From Nocardiopsis kunsanensis DSM 44524 (lineage in GTDB: Bacteria; Actinomycetota; Actinomycetes; Streptosporangiales; Streptosporangiaceae): a DNA stretch of 64,000 bases. Location: NCBI RefSeq assembly GCF_000340965.1, contig NZ_ANAY01000011.1, forward strand, positions 62,001-126,000, read 5' to 3'. Shown here in pieces: positions 30,390 through 39,017 of this stretch (positions within the stretch are counted from its first letter, which is position 1; each line of letters starts with the position of its first letter). The notes below the pieces were generated by a model, which was given only the letters and a program-made list of their open reading frames with translations, ran no database searches and had not been told where the DNA came from. A program made the position numbers and the translations under genes.

Positions 30390-30609
30390 GGGTCTTCCTT
30401 CCTGGACGAACAGTGGTGCGTGGTGTGTTCGGGGCGGCCGCGCTGTGTGGGGCGGCCGGGGCAGCAGCCGGTAGGCGTGTCGGAGACGCACTGGACCACC
30501 GGCTGACGTGAACCCCGTGAGCGTCGGGCACGGGACTCAGGTCAGCCCCCAGGCGAGGGGACAGGAACTGGGACGGTCCTCGCGGGCGTGCGCTGCGTCG
30601 TCGGGCCGT

Positions 30610-31563
30610 CTAGTCGGGGAAGACCGTGGGGTCCTCGACCGGGCCGGCGGGCACCCCGTGCGGAGCGGTCGACCACGGGCGGACCGCGGTGGAAGCGGGC
30701 CCGGTGACCGGGGCGGAAGGCAGGAACCCGGCGACGGCGGGCGCGGCCGGGCCCGCCGTCTGGGCGGAGACGGCCGGCGCCGAGGCCGGATGGGAGAGGC
30801 GCGGTTCGCCCGTGTCGGAGCCAGCACCGGCCTTCGAGACCGTGTCGGTGCCGGAGTCGGTGGCCCCGCCGGGCACCGTCGTGGTGCCGGTGGCGGTCCT
30901 GGGGGCGGCGCCGGGGTCCTCCGGTGCGGTGCGCTCCGAGGCGCGATGGTCGCGTTCGGTGTCGCAGGCGTCACCGGTGCCGTGATCGCGGACGGCGCTC
31001 TCGGCGCGGTCCTCGGAGGCGGCGTCGGGCGCGGGGGACCCCTCACCGGTGATGACGGAGGTCAGGCCCGAACCGGGGACGACGCTCTCCTCCCGGCCGA
31101 GGCCTTCGACGGCGCGGCGTGCGCCCTCGCCGATCTCCGCGACGGGGAGCCCGGCCCCGGAGAGCCCGCCGCCGGGTTCCGACACGGGATCCCCGATGCG
31201 CTGGTGCACGGAGCCGAGGGTGTCGGTCACGGGGACGGTCACCTCACCGGTGACCCCGCTCGGGACGAGTGTGTCCAGGGGGGCTTCGGTATTTCGGCCC
31301 TCGGCGGCGCCGTCGGAGTCCGGCTCCGGGGTCTCCGCAGACCCTGTCCCACCGGCGCTGCCCTCGGTGCCCGGGGCGGGGCCGCCGGCCTCGGAACCCT
31401 CCACACCCCCGTCCAGGTCGAGCGCGTGGGCGGGACCGCTCCCCAGGAGCCACAGCGCGGTGAGGAAGAAGAAGGCCAGCAGGGGGATCAGGAGGGCCGC
31501 CACGACCGGGTGCACGGCGGTGGCCACGCGAGGGGCGTGGGCCGCGCGGCCGGTGTCGGGCAT
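30610..31563 (-). CDS. Exported or membrane-anchored low-complexity protein, unknown
   Basis: 317 residues with a long hydrophobic N-terminal segment (about residues 18-44, ALLIPLLAFFFLTALWLLGS) that may be a signal peptide or an anchor, then a Gly/Ser/Thr/Pro-rich acidic chain without recognised domains. ATG 31563 is preceded by GGAGG. It shares style with the next gene downstream and may belong to the same family or surface structure. Confidence 0.65.
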   Translation of the reverse strand: MPDTGRAAHAPRVATAVHPVVAALLIPLLAFFFLTALWLLGSGPAHALDLDGGVEGSEAGGPAPGTEGSAGGTGSAETPEPDSDGAAEGRNTEAPLDTLVPSGVTGEVTVPVTDTLGSVHQRIGDPVSEPGGGLSGAGLPVAEIGEGARRAVEGLGREESVVPGSGLTSVITGEGSPAPDAASEDRAESAVRDHGTGDACDTERDHRASERTAPEDPGAAPRTATGTTTVPGGATDSGTDTVSKAGAGSDTGEPRLSHPASAPAVSAQTAGPAAPAVAGFLPSAPVTGPASTAVRPWSTAPHGVPAGPVEDPTVFPD

Positions 31564-31680
31564 GGGAGGACCCTCCGGGGAGCACTACGGTCTGCGCGGA
31601 TGTCCCGCGCATGCGACTGCACGTTAGCACAACGCCACCGAGCGTGTTTTCGGTTTGCCGGAACCGGGTGGCCGGTGCCG

Positions 31681-32700
31681 TCACTCGTCGGAGGGGCAGC
31701 CGCGCCGTTCCGGAGGCCCGTCCCACTGTTCGGGCTGTCCGTCCTGCCGTGCCGGTTGCCCGTCCCGGCCCTGCGCGGGGTCTGCCTCGCCCTTGGTCAC
31801 GCCACTCGCTCCCGTGGACCGGGCCTTGCGCTGGGTCCTGAACTGGTCGAACACGAACACACAGAGCGCCAGCCACACCAGGACGAACCCGGCCCAGCGG
31901 CTCGCCGGCATCTCCTCGCCCTGGATCAGCCACCCGATGAGGAAGATCAGTGTCGGCGCGATGTACTGCAGTATCCCCACGACACTCAGCGGGATCAGCC
32001 TCGTCGCCATACCGAACAGCAGCAGCGGCAGGGCCGTCACGAACCCGCCGCCGACCAACAGCGCCGTGTGCCCGGCCGAGACCGAGAACGCCGTGCCCGA
32101 CCCGGAGGCCTCCAGGTACACCACGAACCCGAGCGCCGGAAGGAACATCACCAGGGTCTCGACGGTCAGGCTCTGGGTGCCGTCCAGGTCCACGTACTTC
32201 TTCACCGCGCCGTAGGCGGCGAACGAGGTGGCCATGAGCAGCGACAACCACGGTGTCGCGCCGTAGGCGATGGTCATCACCACGACCGCGGTCGTGCCCA
32301 GCGCCACCGCCGCCCACTGCAGGGAACGCAGCCGTTCGGTGAAGAAGACCATGCCGAGCAGAACCGACATCAGCGGGTTGATGAAGTAGGCGAGCGAGGC
32401 CTGGAGCGTCTCGTTGATCGAGACCGAGTAGATGAAGCCCCACCAGTTCAGGGAGATCACCACCGCGGCGACGGCCACCGGCAGCAGACGGCGCGGCTCG
32501 CGCAGGACCGGGACCATCCAGCCCCAGCCGCGGCGTGTGACCAGCAGGATCACAGCCATCGCCAACAGTGCCCACACCATGCGGTGGGCGAGCACCTCGG
32601 AGGGCTCCGAGGCGGAGAGAAGGGGCCAGTACAGGGCGGCGAAGCCCCAGAACAGGAAGGCGCTCGCACCCAGGAGGACGCCGCGGTTCGAATCGGGCAT
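31681..32700 (-). CDS. rarD: EamA-family permease RarD
   Basis: Drug/metabolite transporter superfamily protein of 339 residues with about ten membrane helices in two EamA repeats. The RarD features LNWWGFIYSVSINETLQASLAYFINPL and SVVGILQYIAPTLIFLIGW (described in parts, positions 32,337-32,450 and 31,935-31,990) are clear. A hydrophilic, Gln/Gly-rich C-terminal tail of about 50 residues is extra. The substrate is unknown. ATG 32700 lies 6 nt behind a TAAGAT -10 box, so the mRNA is probably leaderless. Confidence 0.9.
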   Translation of the reverse strand: MPDSNRGVLLGASAFLFWGFAALYWPLLSASEPSEVLAHRMVWALLAMAVILLVTRRGWGWMVPVLREPRRLLPVAVAAVVISLNWWGFIYSVSINETLQASLAYFINPLMSVLLGMVFFTERLRSLQWAAVALGTTAVVVMTIAYGATPWLSLLMATSFAAYGAVKKYVDLDGTQSLTVETLVMFLPALGFVVYLEASGSGTAFSVSAGHTALLVGGGFVTALPLLLFGMATRLIPLSVVGILQYIAPTLIFLIGWLIQGEEMPASRWAGFVLVWLALCVFVFDQFRTQRKARSTGASGVTKGEADPAQGRDGQPARQDGQPEQWDGPPERRGCPSDE

Positions 32701-32776
32701 CCTGTGATCTTATGTCCCGGGTCCTGTGGAGAGCCATGGCACCGGTCGCCCCTTGACCGGGCGATATCCTGGGGAC
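32701..32776. promoter_or_regulatory. Divergent rarD/msrA promoter region
   Basis: The 76-bp gap holds two -10 boxes in opposite directions, each 6 nt from a start codon: TAAGAT on the minus strand (32707-32712) for rarD and TATCCT on the plus strand (32765-32770) for msrA. Both fit TANNNT. msrA also has GGGG before its ATG, so it may not be fully leaderless. Confidence 0.45.
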
Positions 32777-33460
32777 ATGTTCGGGAGAAACGCGACCATG
32801 GTCGAACCAGCCAACGCCCTGCCCGGCAGGGACACCCCGGTCCCGGTGCCCGAGCGCCACACCGTGCTCGGTACACCGCTCGCTCCGCCCTACCCCGAAG
32901 GCGCGCAGATCGCCGACCTCGGCATGGGCTGCTTCTGGGGACCGGAACAGGTCTTCTGGCGCCTGGGCGCCGAGGGCGGCATCATCACGACCGCTGTCGG
33001 TTACGCGGGCGGATACACGCCCAACCCGACCTACGAGGAGGTGTGCTCCGGGCTGACCGGGCACACCGAGGCGGTCCGTGTGGTCTTCGACCCCGACCGC
33101 ATCTCCTACACCGAGATCCTCAGGATCTTCTGGGAGGGCCACGACCCCACTCAGGGGCTGCGCCAGGGCAACGACGTCGGGTCCCAGTACCGGTCGATGG
33201 TCCTGTACCACGACGAGGCCCAGCGCGAGGCGGCCGAGGCCACGCGCGACGCGTTCCAGCCGGTGCTGGAGCGTGCCGGGTACGGGCCGATCACGACCGA
33301 GATCGAGCCCCTGCGCGCGTTCTACTTCGCCGAGCACTACCACCAGCAGTACTTGCACAAGAATCCTAGTGGATACTGCGGCTCGGGCGGAACCGGCGCC
33401 AGTTGCCCGATCGGCGTCGTGAGCATGGATAACGCGGATCGGAAGCGGCCCCTAGAGTAG
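32777..33460 (+). CDS. msrA: Peptide-methionine (S)-S-oxide reductase
   Basis: Repairs oxidised methionine using thioredoxin. The 227 residues contain the catalytic Cys in [38 protein letters not shown], the [21 protein letters not shown] region and [10 protein letters not shown]; two further cysteines near the C-terminus ([12 protein letters not shown]) can act in disulfide resolution. An N-terminal extension of about 48 residues matches long actinobacterial MsrA. It is divergent from rarD. Confidence 0.95.
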   Translation: MFGRNATMVEPANALPGRDTPVPVPERHTVLGTPLAPPYPEGAQIADLGMGCFWGPEQVFWRLGAEGGIITTAVGYAGGYTPNPTYEEVCSGLTGHTEAVRVVFDPDRISYTEILRIFWEGHDPTQGLRQGNDVGSQYRSMVLYHDEAQREAAEATRDAFQPVLERAGYGPITTEIEPLRAFYFAEHYHQQYLHKNPSGYCGSGGTGASCPIGVVSMDNADRKRPLE

Positions 33461-33918
33461 TACGCCTGAGCACATGCGGGTATACCCGCGAACACTCGAA
33501 TGATGGTTCAACGATGGCTCAGCCATCATTGAATGATGGTTGGGCCTCTTCCCAGCGGATGATGGGGTGCCAAAACCGAGGGCCCTGCTGTTGCTGCAGC
33601 AGGTCAGCAGTGGCAGCTTCATCCGCATGGGAGCGTTGCTCGGGTCGTGGCTCGAGGCAACATCAGCTCCCGCGGCCTACGGAGCTGTCTGCATGTCCAT
33701 AGTGTCCTGAAATGAGCTCTCGCTGTGCCTGTGTCGAGGACGTCTGGCAAGGGCTGCGGGGCGCCCTGCTGAAGGCGCTGTGTCCGGGAAGGCGAAGACG
33801 GCGACTGCGGGCGTCGGATAGTAGAGCCAACCAGCTGTCATCTCGTCGCTCAGTTGGTGTCACATTTTGTCGGGTTCAACGGCTTCTTCTGATGGAGGCA
33901 GAGGAAGTGAGGTGAGCC
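33461..33918. other. Non-coding stretch at the edge of the mobile region
   Basis: 458 bp with no convincing gene. Apart from the short repeats at 33498-33541, it shows lower GC and poor codon structure compared with the msrA side. A 67-codon plus frame (33712-33915) has no recognisable product and was not called. Confidence 0.4.
33498..33541. repeat. Nested direct and inverted repeats
   Basis: The 11-bp unit GAATGATGGTT occurs at 33498-33508 and 33531-33541. Between them lies a 7-bp-arm palindrome, GATGGCT-C-AGCCATC (33513-33527), and AATGATGG (33499-33506) is inverted as CCATCATT (33523-33530). The layout is symmetric and looks like a protein-binding or recombination site; its role is unknown. 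Confidence 0.65.
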
Positions 33919-34515
33919 CTGGCTGACAGGGATGAGGCCAAGCAAGAGCCAAGTGCCGACCGCTTCATCCGAGGCACCACCAAGCTGGTGGTGTGCATCG
34001 TGGCAGTGATTGCTGCCATCGTCTCTTATCGCCACGCCTACGCAGTAGTGACTCAGTACGGTGAGAGTGGAGCTACGGCGATCATGATCCCGTTGACTAT
34101 TGACGGTCTGGTCTACGCCGCCTCAATGGTGATCCTTCATTCTGCTCGCATCGGGATCAAGGCTCCTCCTTTGGCATGGGCACTGCTGTGGCTCGGAATT
34201 CTGGCAACTCTGGCGGCGAACGTCGCACACGGGTGGCAGTACGGGGTTTTCGGGTCGATTGTTGCTGCATGGCCTGCTGTGGCTCTGGTGGGATGCTATG
34301 AGATGTTGATGTGGCTGGTTAGAACGAGCGGCAAAGAGGCAGGGCAGGCTCCCCCTAGCGGGCGTGATGCTGACCAGATGGGAGTGGTGGTGTACCGAGA
34401 GAGCGTACGTATCGGGAGTCCAATTTCGGAGCGAAAGCTAGCTGAGAGGTTCAATCGCTCGCGGCGTTGGTCCAGGGCGATCATTGAAAAGGCTGGAAAA
34501 GATGAGGTGTTCTGA
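33919..34515 (+). CDS. DUF2637 domain protein (conjugative-element type), start codon unclear
   Basis: About 198 residues. The N-terminal DRFIRGTTKLVV precedes four hydrophobic helices with the DUF2637 hallmarks SYRHAYAVV, PLTIDGLVYAASMV and LAANVAHGW; a cytoplasmic C-terminal part (VVYRESVRIGSPISERKLAE) looks like a degenerate helix-turn-helix. DUF2637 proteins are typical of actinomycete integrative and conjugative elements and plasmids. The conserved N-terminus lies upstream of the first GTG (33988), and the only possible earlier start after the in-frame TGA at 33913 is a CTG at 33919, preceded by GAGG. No integrase or Tra protein is nearby, so it may be a relic. Confidence 0.65.
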   Translation: MADRDEAKQEPSADRFIRGTTKLVVCIVAVIAAIVSYRHAYAVVTQYGESGATAIMIPLTIDGLVYAASMVILHSARIGIKAPPLAWALLWLGILATLAANVAHGWQYGVFGSIVAAWPAVALVGCYEMLMWLVRTSGKEAGQAPPSGRDADQMGVVVYRESVRIGSPISERKLAERFNRSRRWSRAIIEKAGKDEVF

Positions 34516-34791
34516 TCTAATCCGGACCGGAAATGTAACTTCTTTTAATTCCAGGTGAAGGCAGTGCGTGTGCCAGCTTGGTCGTGCTGGTGCACGCACT
34601 GGTGCAAATGGCGGGGTATGGGCGATCAGTTTTGTACATTCCTGAATGGGTGAGAACGGGTACTGGACCAGTTTGGTACGCCTCTGGTCCTGTGCGGTCC
34701 GGCTAGGACGACAGTCGTAGTTCGTTGTGCACTATCCTGTGGTCGTGGTGGATAGTGTCTCGACACACGACATGCAGCATGGCGGGCCGGG
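34516..34791. other. Non-coding gap before the IS701 remnant
   Basis: 276 bp without a gene. It contains a 12-bp palindrome GTGTCTCGACAC close to the transposase remnant, possibly part of the left end of that element. Nothing else is identifiable. Confidence 0.35.
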
Positions 34792-35533
34792 TTGAACGAG
34801 CTGTTCGGCCGCCTGGCCGGGTGCTTTGGCCGGGTAGAAACGCGCAAGTGGGCACGGGTGTACCTGACTGGTCTGTTGGCACCAGTGGAACGTAAGAACG
34901 GCTGGCAGCTGGCCGAGGCGGCCAGTGTGGCCGAACCGACAGGGAACCAGCACTTCGTGTACCGCTCCCGGTGGGACGCCGATTCTGTGCGCGGTGCGGT
35001 CCGTTCCTACGTCGCCCAAGCTCTGGCCGGCCCCAAGGTGTGCTCGTGGTCGATGAGACCGGATTCTTTAAGAAGGGGCGTCTTTCCGTGAGGGCCAGCG
35101 TCAGTACTCGGGCACGGCCGGGCGGGTGGAGAGCTGCCAGCTGAATGTGTTCCTGGCCTACGTCGCACCCCCGGGTGGCGGGCGTTGATCGACCGTGAGC
35201 TGTATCTGCCCCCGGTCCTGGATCGATGATCCGGACCGGGATTGGTGAAGAAGGCCGTTTTCAGAGGAGGCTGACGAGATGATCGCCCGGGCGTTGGATG
35301 TCGGGGTCCAGGCCGGTTAGGTGGCCGCCGATTCCGCCTACGGCCGCGACAGGAAGTTCCACGCTTTCCTCGAAGCACGCCGGATGCCCTACGTGGACGA
35401 GGTCCCGGTCAAACAGACCGTGACCGGCCTGGATGGTCGCCGCCGTGTGGACACCCTGATCGACCGTGCGCGCGAGGAGGTCTGGCATTGTGTTGTTGTC
35501 GGAGCCGACGTGCGGCGCTTCCACGACGGCGTG
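34792..35533 (+). pseudogene. Broken IS701-family transposase
   Basis: Pieces of an IS701-type transposase lie in different frames. The first frame gives NELFGRLAGCFGRVETRKWA and APVERKNGWQLAEAA; shifted frames give [38 protein letters not shown] and VDTLIDRAREEVWHCVVVGA. Several frameshifts, deletions and stop codons (for example TGA at 35226-35228 and TAG at 35319-35321 in their frames) make it inactive. The downstream end joins directly to a truncated MFS gene at about 35533. Confidence 0.75.
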
Positions 35534-35911
35534 CTAAAATCCAGCCGCTGGAAAAGACCGAGCGGCATCAGCGATTCTCGCGATGTGTCTCCCGCAGATG
35601 CGACAAAGGCAAGCAGTAGTAGAATGCCGCCGGTCAGAATGGCGGAGATGGTGACCGGGCAGACTGTGCGCCACGCGTAGTGCTGCCCGTTCTGCAAGGC
35701 GAAGAACAGGACGAGCGCCCGGGTCGGACAGCGACATTTCGCAGGAGGCGAGCCGGGCGGCCCTGCGGCTGGCCGCCCGGTAGCAGACCCAAGTCATGAC
35801 GAGCCGGGCAAGCCCGATCGGCACGTTGGCCAGGAAGATCCACTCCCAGCCGACGGTGCCCACCAGGAATCCGCTAAGCAAGAGTCTGGCGGTGAAGGCC
35901 AGGCCGACCAC
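35534..35911 (-). pseudogene. Fragment of a DHA2-type MFS transporter
   Basis: On the minus strand SGFLVGTVGWEWIFLANVPI is the characteristic helix-6 region of 14-helix (DHA2) drug exporters. After a frameshift, another frame continues with GILLLLAFVASAGD and LMPLGLFQRLDFS, as in the middle of such proteins. Both ends are missing: one abuts the IS701 remnant, the other fades into non-coding DNA before the IS3 element. It is a disrupted resident or imported exporter gene. Confidence 0.65.
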
Positions 35912-36037
35912 CGAACTTCACACCCTCAGTGCCGCACCGATGTAGTGGGGTGGCGCTGGGGGCGGTCACCAAGGCCATGTGCTGCGGGGCCGTCATGACC
36001 GCGCCGGGCCCCTACGCCAAACGGTCCGCGATCCCTC
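35912..36037. other. Short non-coding segment between MFS remnant and IS3 element
   Basis: 126 bp with no feature that I can support; it may be further debris of the MFS gene. Confidence 0.3.
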
Positions 36038-36116
36038 TGTGTCAGGCTCAGGTGGGACACAAGGGACTAAACTTCACTAACTAGAACAAGCAGGGCGAGG
36101 ACAGGCAGCAACCACA

Positions 36117-36545
36117 GTGACCATGACCAACCACGACCTCCACACCCCAGGCCAAGGCCCCAGAGCCGACCGGCCCAAACGCCGCACCTTCACCACCGAC
36201 TACAAACTCCGGATCCTGCAGGACTACGACGCCGCACCCACCGGAGAAAAAGGCGCCCTCCTGCGCCGCGAGGGCCTCTACGACTCCAGCATCCAACTCT
36301 GGCGCAAACAGCGCGACGCCGGCGAACTCGACCCCTCGGCCTCCACCCGCACGAACACCGGAAAGAAGAAAACACCCGAGCAGGCCGAACTGGAACAACT
36401 GCGCAAAGAAAAAGCGCAACTGGAGCGCACCAACGCCCGGATGTCCCAGAAACTCCAGCAGACCGAAGCCGCCATGGAAGTACTGGGAAAAGCACACGCG
36501 CTCTTGGAAACCATCTCCGAGAGCGCGGACACTCAGAACCCGTAG
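36117..36545 (+). CDS. IS3-family transposase OrfA
   Basis: 142-residue DNA-binding subunit. It has a helix-turn-helix around RRTFTTDYKLRILQDYDAAP and LRREGLYDSSIQLWRKQRDA, and a leucine-zipper-like coiled coil in the second half (EQAELEQLRKEKAQLERTNA). The upstream frame starts at ATG 36117 or the ATG at 36123. The final part overlaps the slip site that lets ribosomes enter OrfB. Confidence 0.85.
   Translation: MTMTNHDLHTPGQGPRADRPKRRTFTTDYKLRILQDYDAAPTGEKGALLRREGLYDSSIQLWRKQRDAGELDPSASTRTNTGKKKTPEQAELEQLRKEKAQLERTNARMSQKLQQTEAAMEVLGKAHALLETISESADTQNP
36485..36491 (+). promoter_or_regulatory. -1 programmed frameshift site G-GGA-AAA
   Basis: The heptamer GGGAAAA is in the exact X-XXY-YYZ phase relative to OrfA (codons ctG GGA AAA). 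After a -1 slip, the frame is open without a stop straight into OrfB. This is a common signal for making the OrfAB transposase in IS3 elements. Confidence 0.75.
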
Positions 36546-37582
36546 ACCACCTCCGCGAGGACACCAGAGCCCGCCTCGAACCATGGGTCGGTATCAAAAC
36601 CTCGTGCCGCCTGACCGGCATCAACCGCTCGACCCATTACCGCCACCGCAACCCCACACCCGAGCCGCCGGAGAACACACCCAGAACCCCGCCGCCGAAC
36701 CGGCTCTCACCCGAGGAGTGCCAGCACATCATCGCTGTGCTCAACAGCCAGCGGTTCCGGGACAAGGCACCCCGGCAGGTGTGGGCCGCACTGCTGGACG
36801 AGGGGACCTACCTGTGCTCGGTCTCGACGATGTACCGCCTGCTGCGCAGCCAGGGCCAGGTGCGGGAGCGGCGCGCCCAGGCCCGCCACAGGGCCAAGGC
36901 CAAGCCCGAGCTGGTGGCCCGGGCCCCCAACCAGGTGTGGAGCTGGGACATCACCAAGCTGCGCGGGCCCGGGCAGGGACGGTACTTCGACCTGTACGTC
37001 ATGATCGATATCTATTCGCGGTACGTGGTGCACTGGGAGATCCACTCCCACGAATCCGGCCGTACCGCCAGAGAATTCATCAAGAACTGTGTCTATGCCA
37101 ACCAAGGGATCGCTGCCGAGGTGATCCATTCCGACCGCGGTACCGCAATGACGTCGTTGTCAGTGGCTGAACTGCTGTCCGTGTTGGGGATCAGTAAGTC
37201 GCATTCGCGGCCGAAAACCAGCAACGACAACCCTTACAGCGAAGCACAGTTCAAGACACTCAAGTACTGCCCCGCCTTTCCCGACAGGTTCGGGTCCACC
37301 CAGGATGCCCGGCAGTTCTGCCGCTCCTTCTTCGGTTTCTACAACTTCCACCACTACCATTGTGGGATCGGGCTGCACACGCCCTTTTCGGTCCATATCG
37401 GCACCGCACGCGCGGTCCAGCACAAGCGGGCCGAGACCATCGAGGCGTTCCGGGTAGCCCATCCGCAGCGGTTCACCCGCCGGGCCGTGTTGCCCGGCCT
37501 TCCCGAGGCCGCGTGGATCAACGAGCCCAACGAGCAGTCCGCAGCCGAGCAACATGTTCCTGACCTGCGCGAAGCGGCCTGA
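36491..37582 (+). CDS. IS3-family transposase OrfB (rve-type DDE catalytic part)
   Basis: Read as OrfAB after frameshifting; the given start is the slip point, because there is no ATG, GTG or TTG in this frame before GTG 36737, which would cut off conserved residues (IKTSCRLTGINRSTHYRHRN). The catalytic domain shows the DDE triad: Asp in WSWDITKLRG, Asp in VIHSDRGTAMTS and Glu in NPYSEAQFKTLKY. An integrase-type C-terminus with NFHHYHCGIGLHTPFSV follows. No frameshift or stop is seen, so the element may still be functional. Confidence 0.82.
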   Translation, partial: STRALGNHLRERGHSEPVDHLREDTRARLEPWVGIKTSCRLTGINRSTHYRHRNPTPEPPENTPRTPPPNRLSPEECQHIIAVLNSQRFRDKAPRQVWAALLDEGTYLCSVSTMYRLLRSQGQVRERRAQARHRAKAKPELVARAPNQVWSWDITKLRGPGQGRYFDLYVMIDIYSRYVVHWEIHSHESGRTAREFIKNCVYANQGIAAEVIHSDRGTAMTSLSVAELLSVLGISKSHSRPKTSNDNPYSEAQFKTLKYCPAFPDRFGSTQDARQFCRSFFGFYNFHHYHCGIGLHTPFSVHIGTARAVQHKRAETIEAFRVAHPQRFTRRAVLPGLPEAAWINEPNEQSAAEQHVPDLREAA

Positions 37583-37684
37583 CGATCACTGGTCCGTGTC
37601 CGATTGGACTTGACACATTCCGGTGTTCCGCGGCGCTCCGCGGTGCGCGGAGGTTGCGGGGCCACTCGGGGGACGGGGAACGGA

Positions 37685-38914
37685 ATGGTTTCTGGACTGC
37701 GGACGACATACCTGGACGTGCTGCGTCTGCCGTATGCCCTCCGCGCCTTCTTGCCGACGGTCGTGGGCAAGCTGTCGTTCGCAATGGTCTCGCTGGCGCT
37801 CCTGCTGCTGGTGCAGGAGGGACCCGGGGGCTTCGCTCTCTCCGGTGCGGTCGTCGGCGGGTTCGGCCTCGGAAACGTCGTGGTGGCGCCCCTGCGCGCA
37901 CGCCTGGTGGACCAGTACGGCGCCCGCCGCGTCCTCCCCGGGCTTGCGCTCGGGTACGCCGCCGGCCTGTTCGGTATCGTGTTCGCCGTCGTCGGCGCCG
38001 CTCCGGGCGCCGTCTCGGTCCTGCTGGGGGTACTGAGCGGCCTGTGCACCCCGCCTCTGGGGGCGGTGATGCGCGGAGTGTGGGCCCTGCTGTCGCCGAC
38101 CGAGGAGTACCGGGCCCGGGCCTACAGCCTCGACGCGGTCGTCGAAGAGCTGGTGTTCATCGCCGGTCCGTTGCTGGTGAGCCTCACCGTGCTGCTGCCG
38201 CACGGCCCGACCACCGCGGTCGTCGCGTCGGCAGCCGCCGGCCTCCTGGGCACGGTCGGTGTGGTGCTCGCGCCGGTGCCGAAGCCCGGGCGGGCGGAGC
38301 GCCGCGCGTCGGGGTGGAGCGGGTGGGTCGGCCCGTTGCGGCACGCGCGCATCTGGCCGGTTCTGTCCGCGCTCACGGCCGTCGGCCTCGTGCTCGGCGC
38401 GATCGAACTGCTCTCCACGGCGCACGGCCGAGCAATGGGCAATTCCAGCCTGGCCGGTGTGCTACTGGCGTTCTTCGCCGTGGGCAGTGCCGCCGGCGGG
38501 TTGTTCTACGGCTCGCGCACCTGGGCGGCGCCACTGCTGCTCCGGATGACCTTCCTGGGACTCGCGGCGTGCGTCGCACTGCTCTGCGCGGCCGGGGGAA
38601 GCGACTTGGTCGTTCTCATTGTCCTGTTCACCGTGGTCGGGCTCTTCGTCGCACCGTCGATGATCACCGGTTACCTCGCCGCCGATGAGATTGCTCCGAT
38701 CGAAGAACGGACGGAAGCTTCCACCCTGATCAACACGGCCGTGAACGCGGGGGCGGCGCTCGCCTTCGCCTTGGGCGGCGCACTGCTGGACAGTGTGACG
38801 ATCACGGTGTCAACGGTCCTCATGGCCGCTACCGCTGCGGCATTCATCGTCGTCGCCGTACTGTTGGCGGCACTGATGCAGGCAGGTCGCGCACGAGCAC
38901 CGCTGTCACGCTGA
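37685..38914 (+). CDS. MFS transporter
   Basis: Major facilitator permease of 409 residues with about twelve helices and no large loops. Asp/Arg-rich loops such as RARLVDQYGARRVLPG match motif A. The substrate is unknown. The ATG at 37685 follows a GGGGA-type site only 68 nt from the IS3 end, so the native promoter may have been replaced or separated by the insertion. The gene downstream is a regulator of ArsR type and may control it. Confidence 0.85.
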   Translation: MVSGLRTTYLDVLRLPYALRAFLPTVVGKLSFAMVSLALLLLVQEGPGGFALSGAVVGGFGLGNVVVAPLRARLVDQYGARRVLPGLALGYAAGLFGIVFAVVGAAPGAVSVLLGVLSGLCTPPLGAVMRGVWALLSPTEEYRARAYSLDAVVEELVFIAGPLLVSLTVLLPHGPTTAVVASAAAGLLGTVGVVLAPVPKPGRAERRASGWSGWVGPLRHARIWPVLSALTAVGLVLGAIELLSTAHGRAMGNSSLAGVLLAFFAVGSAAGGLFYGSRTWAAPLLLRMTFLGLAACVALLCAAGGSDLVVLIVLFTVVGLFVAPSMITGYLAADEIAPIEERTEASTLINTAVNAGAALAFALGGALLDSVTITVSTVLMAATAAAFIVVAVLLAALMQAGRARAPLSR

Positions 38915-39017
38915 TCCGGAGAACGAGTTCCAGGTATCGCCGACTACAGTGGCCGACTCGGGCCGAAGCTCTGATGAGTGGTTCAACGGTGTCGCGAGAA
39001 GGCCGAGGAGAGCAGGT

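Larger units (their letters stand above)
36038..37617 (+). mobile_element. IS3-family insertion sequence
   Basis: About 1.58 kb. Imperfect terminal inverted repeats start TGTGTCA at 36038 and end TGACACA at 37617, with GGGACAC (36054-36060) and GTGTCC (37596-37601) as inner matches; ends TG...CA are usual for IS3. It holds orfA and orfB in -1 phase with a slip site. The 3-4 nt flanks (CTC left, TTC right) do not form an obvious target duplication, which may mean an old insertion or recombination between copies. Confidence 0.75.

Noticed and set aside
33919-37617. A complete integrative and conjugative element
   Set aside because: Only a DUF2637 gene and insertion sequences are visible; no integrase, excisionase, FtsK-like transfer protein, replication initiator or att direct repeats were found.
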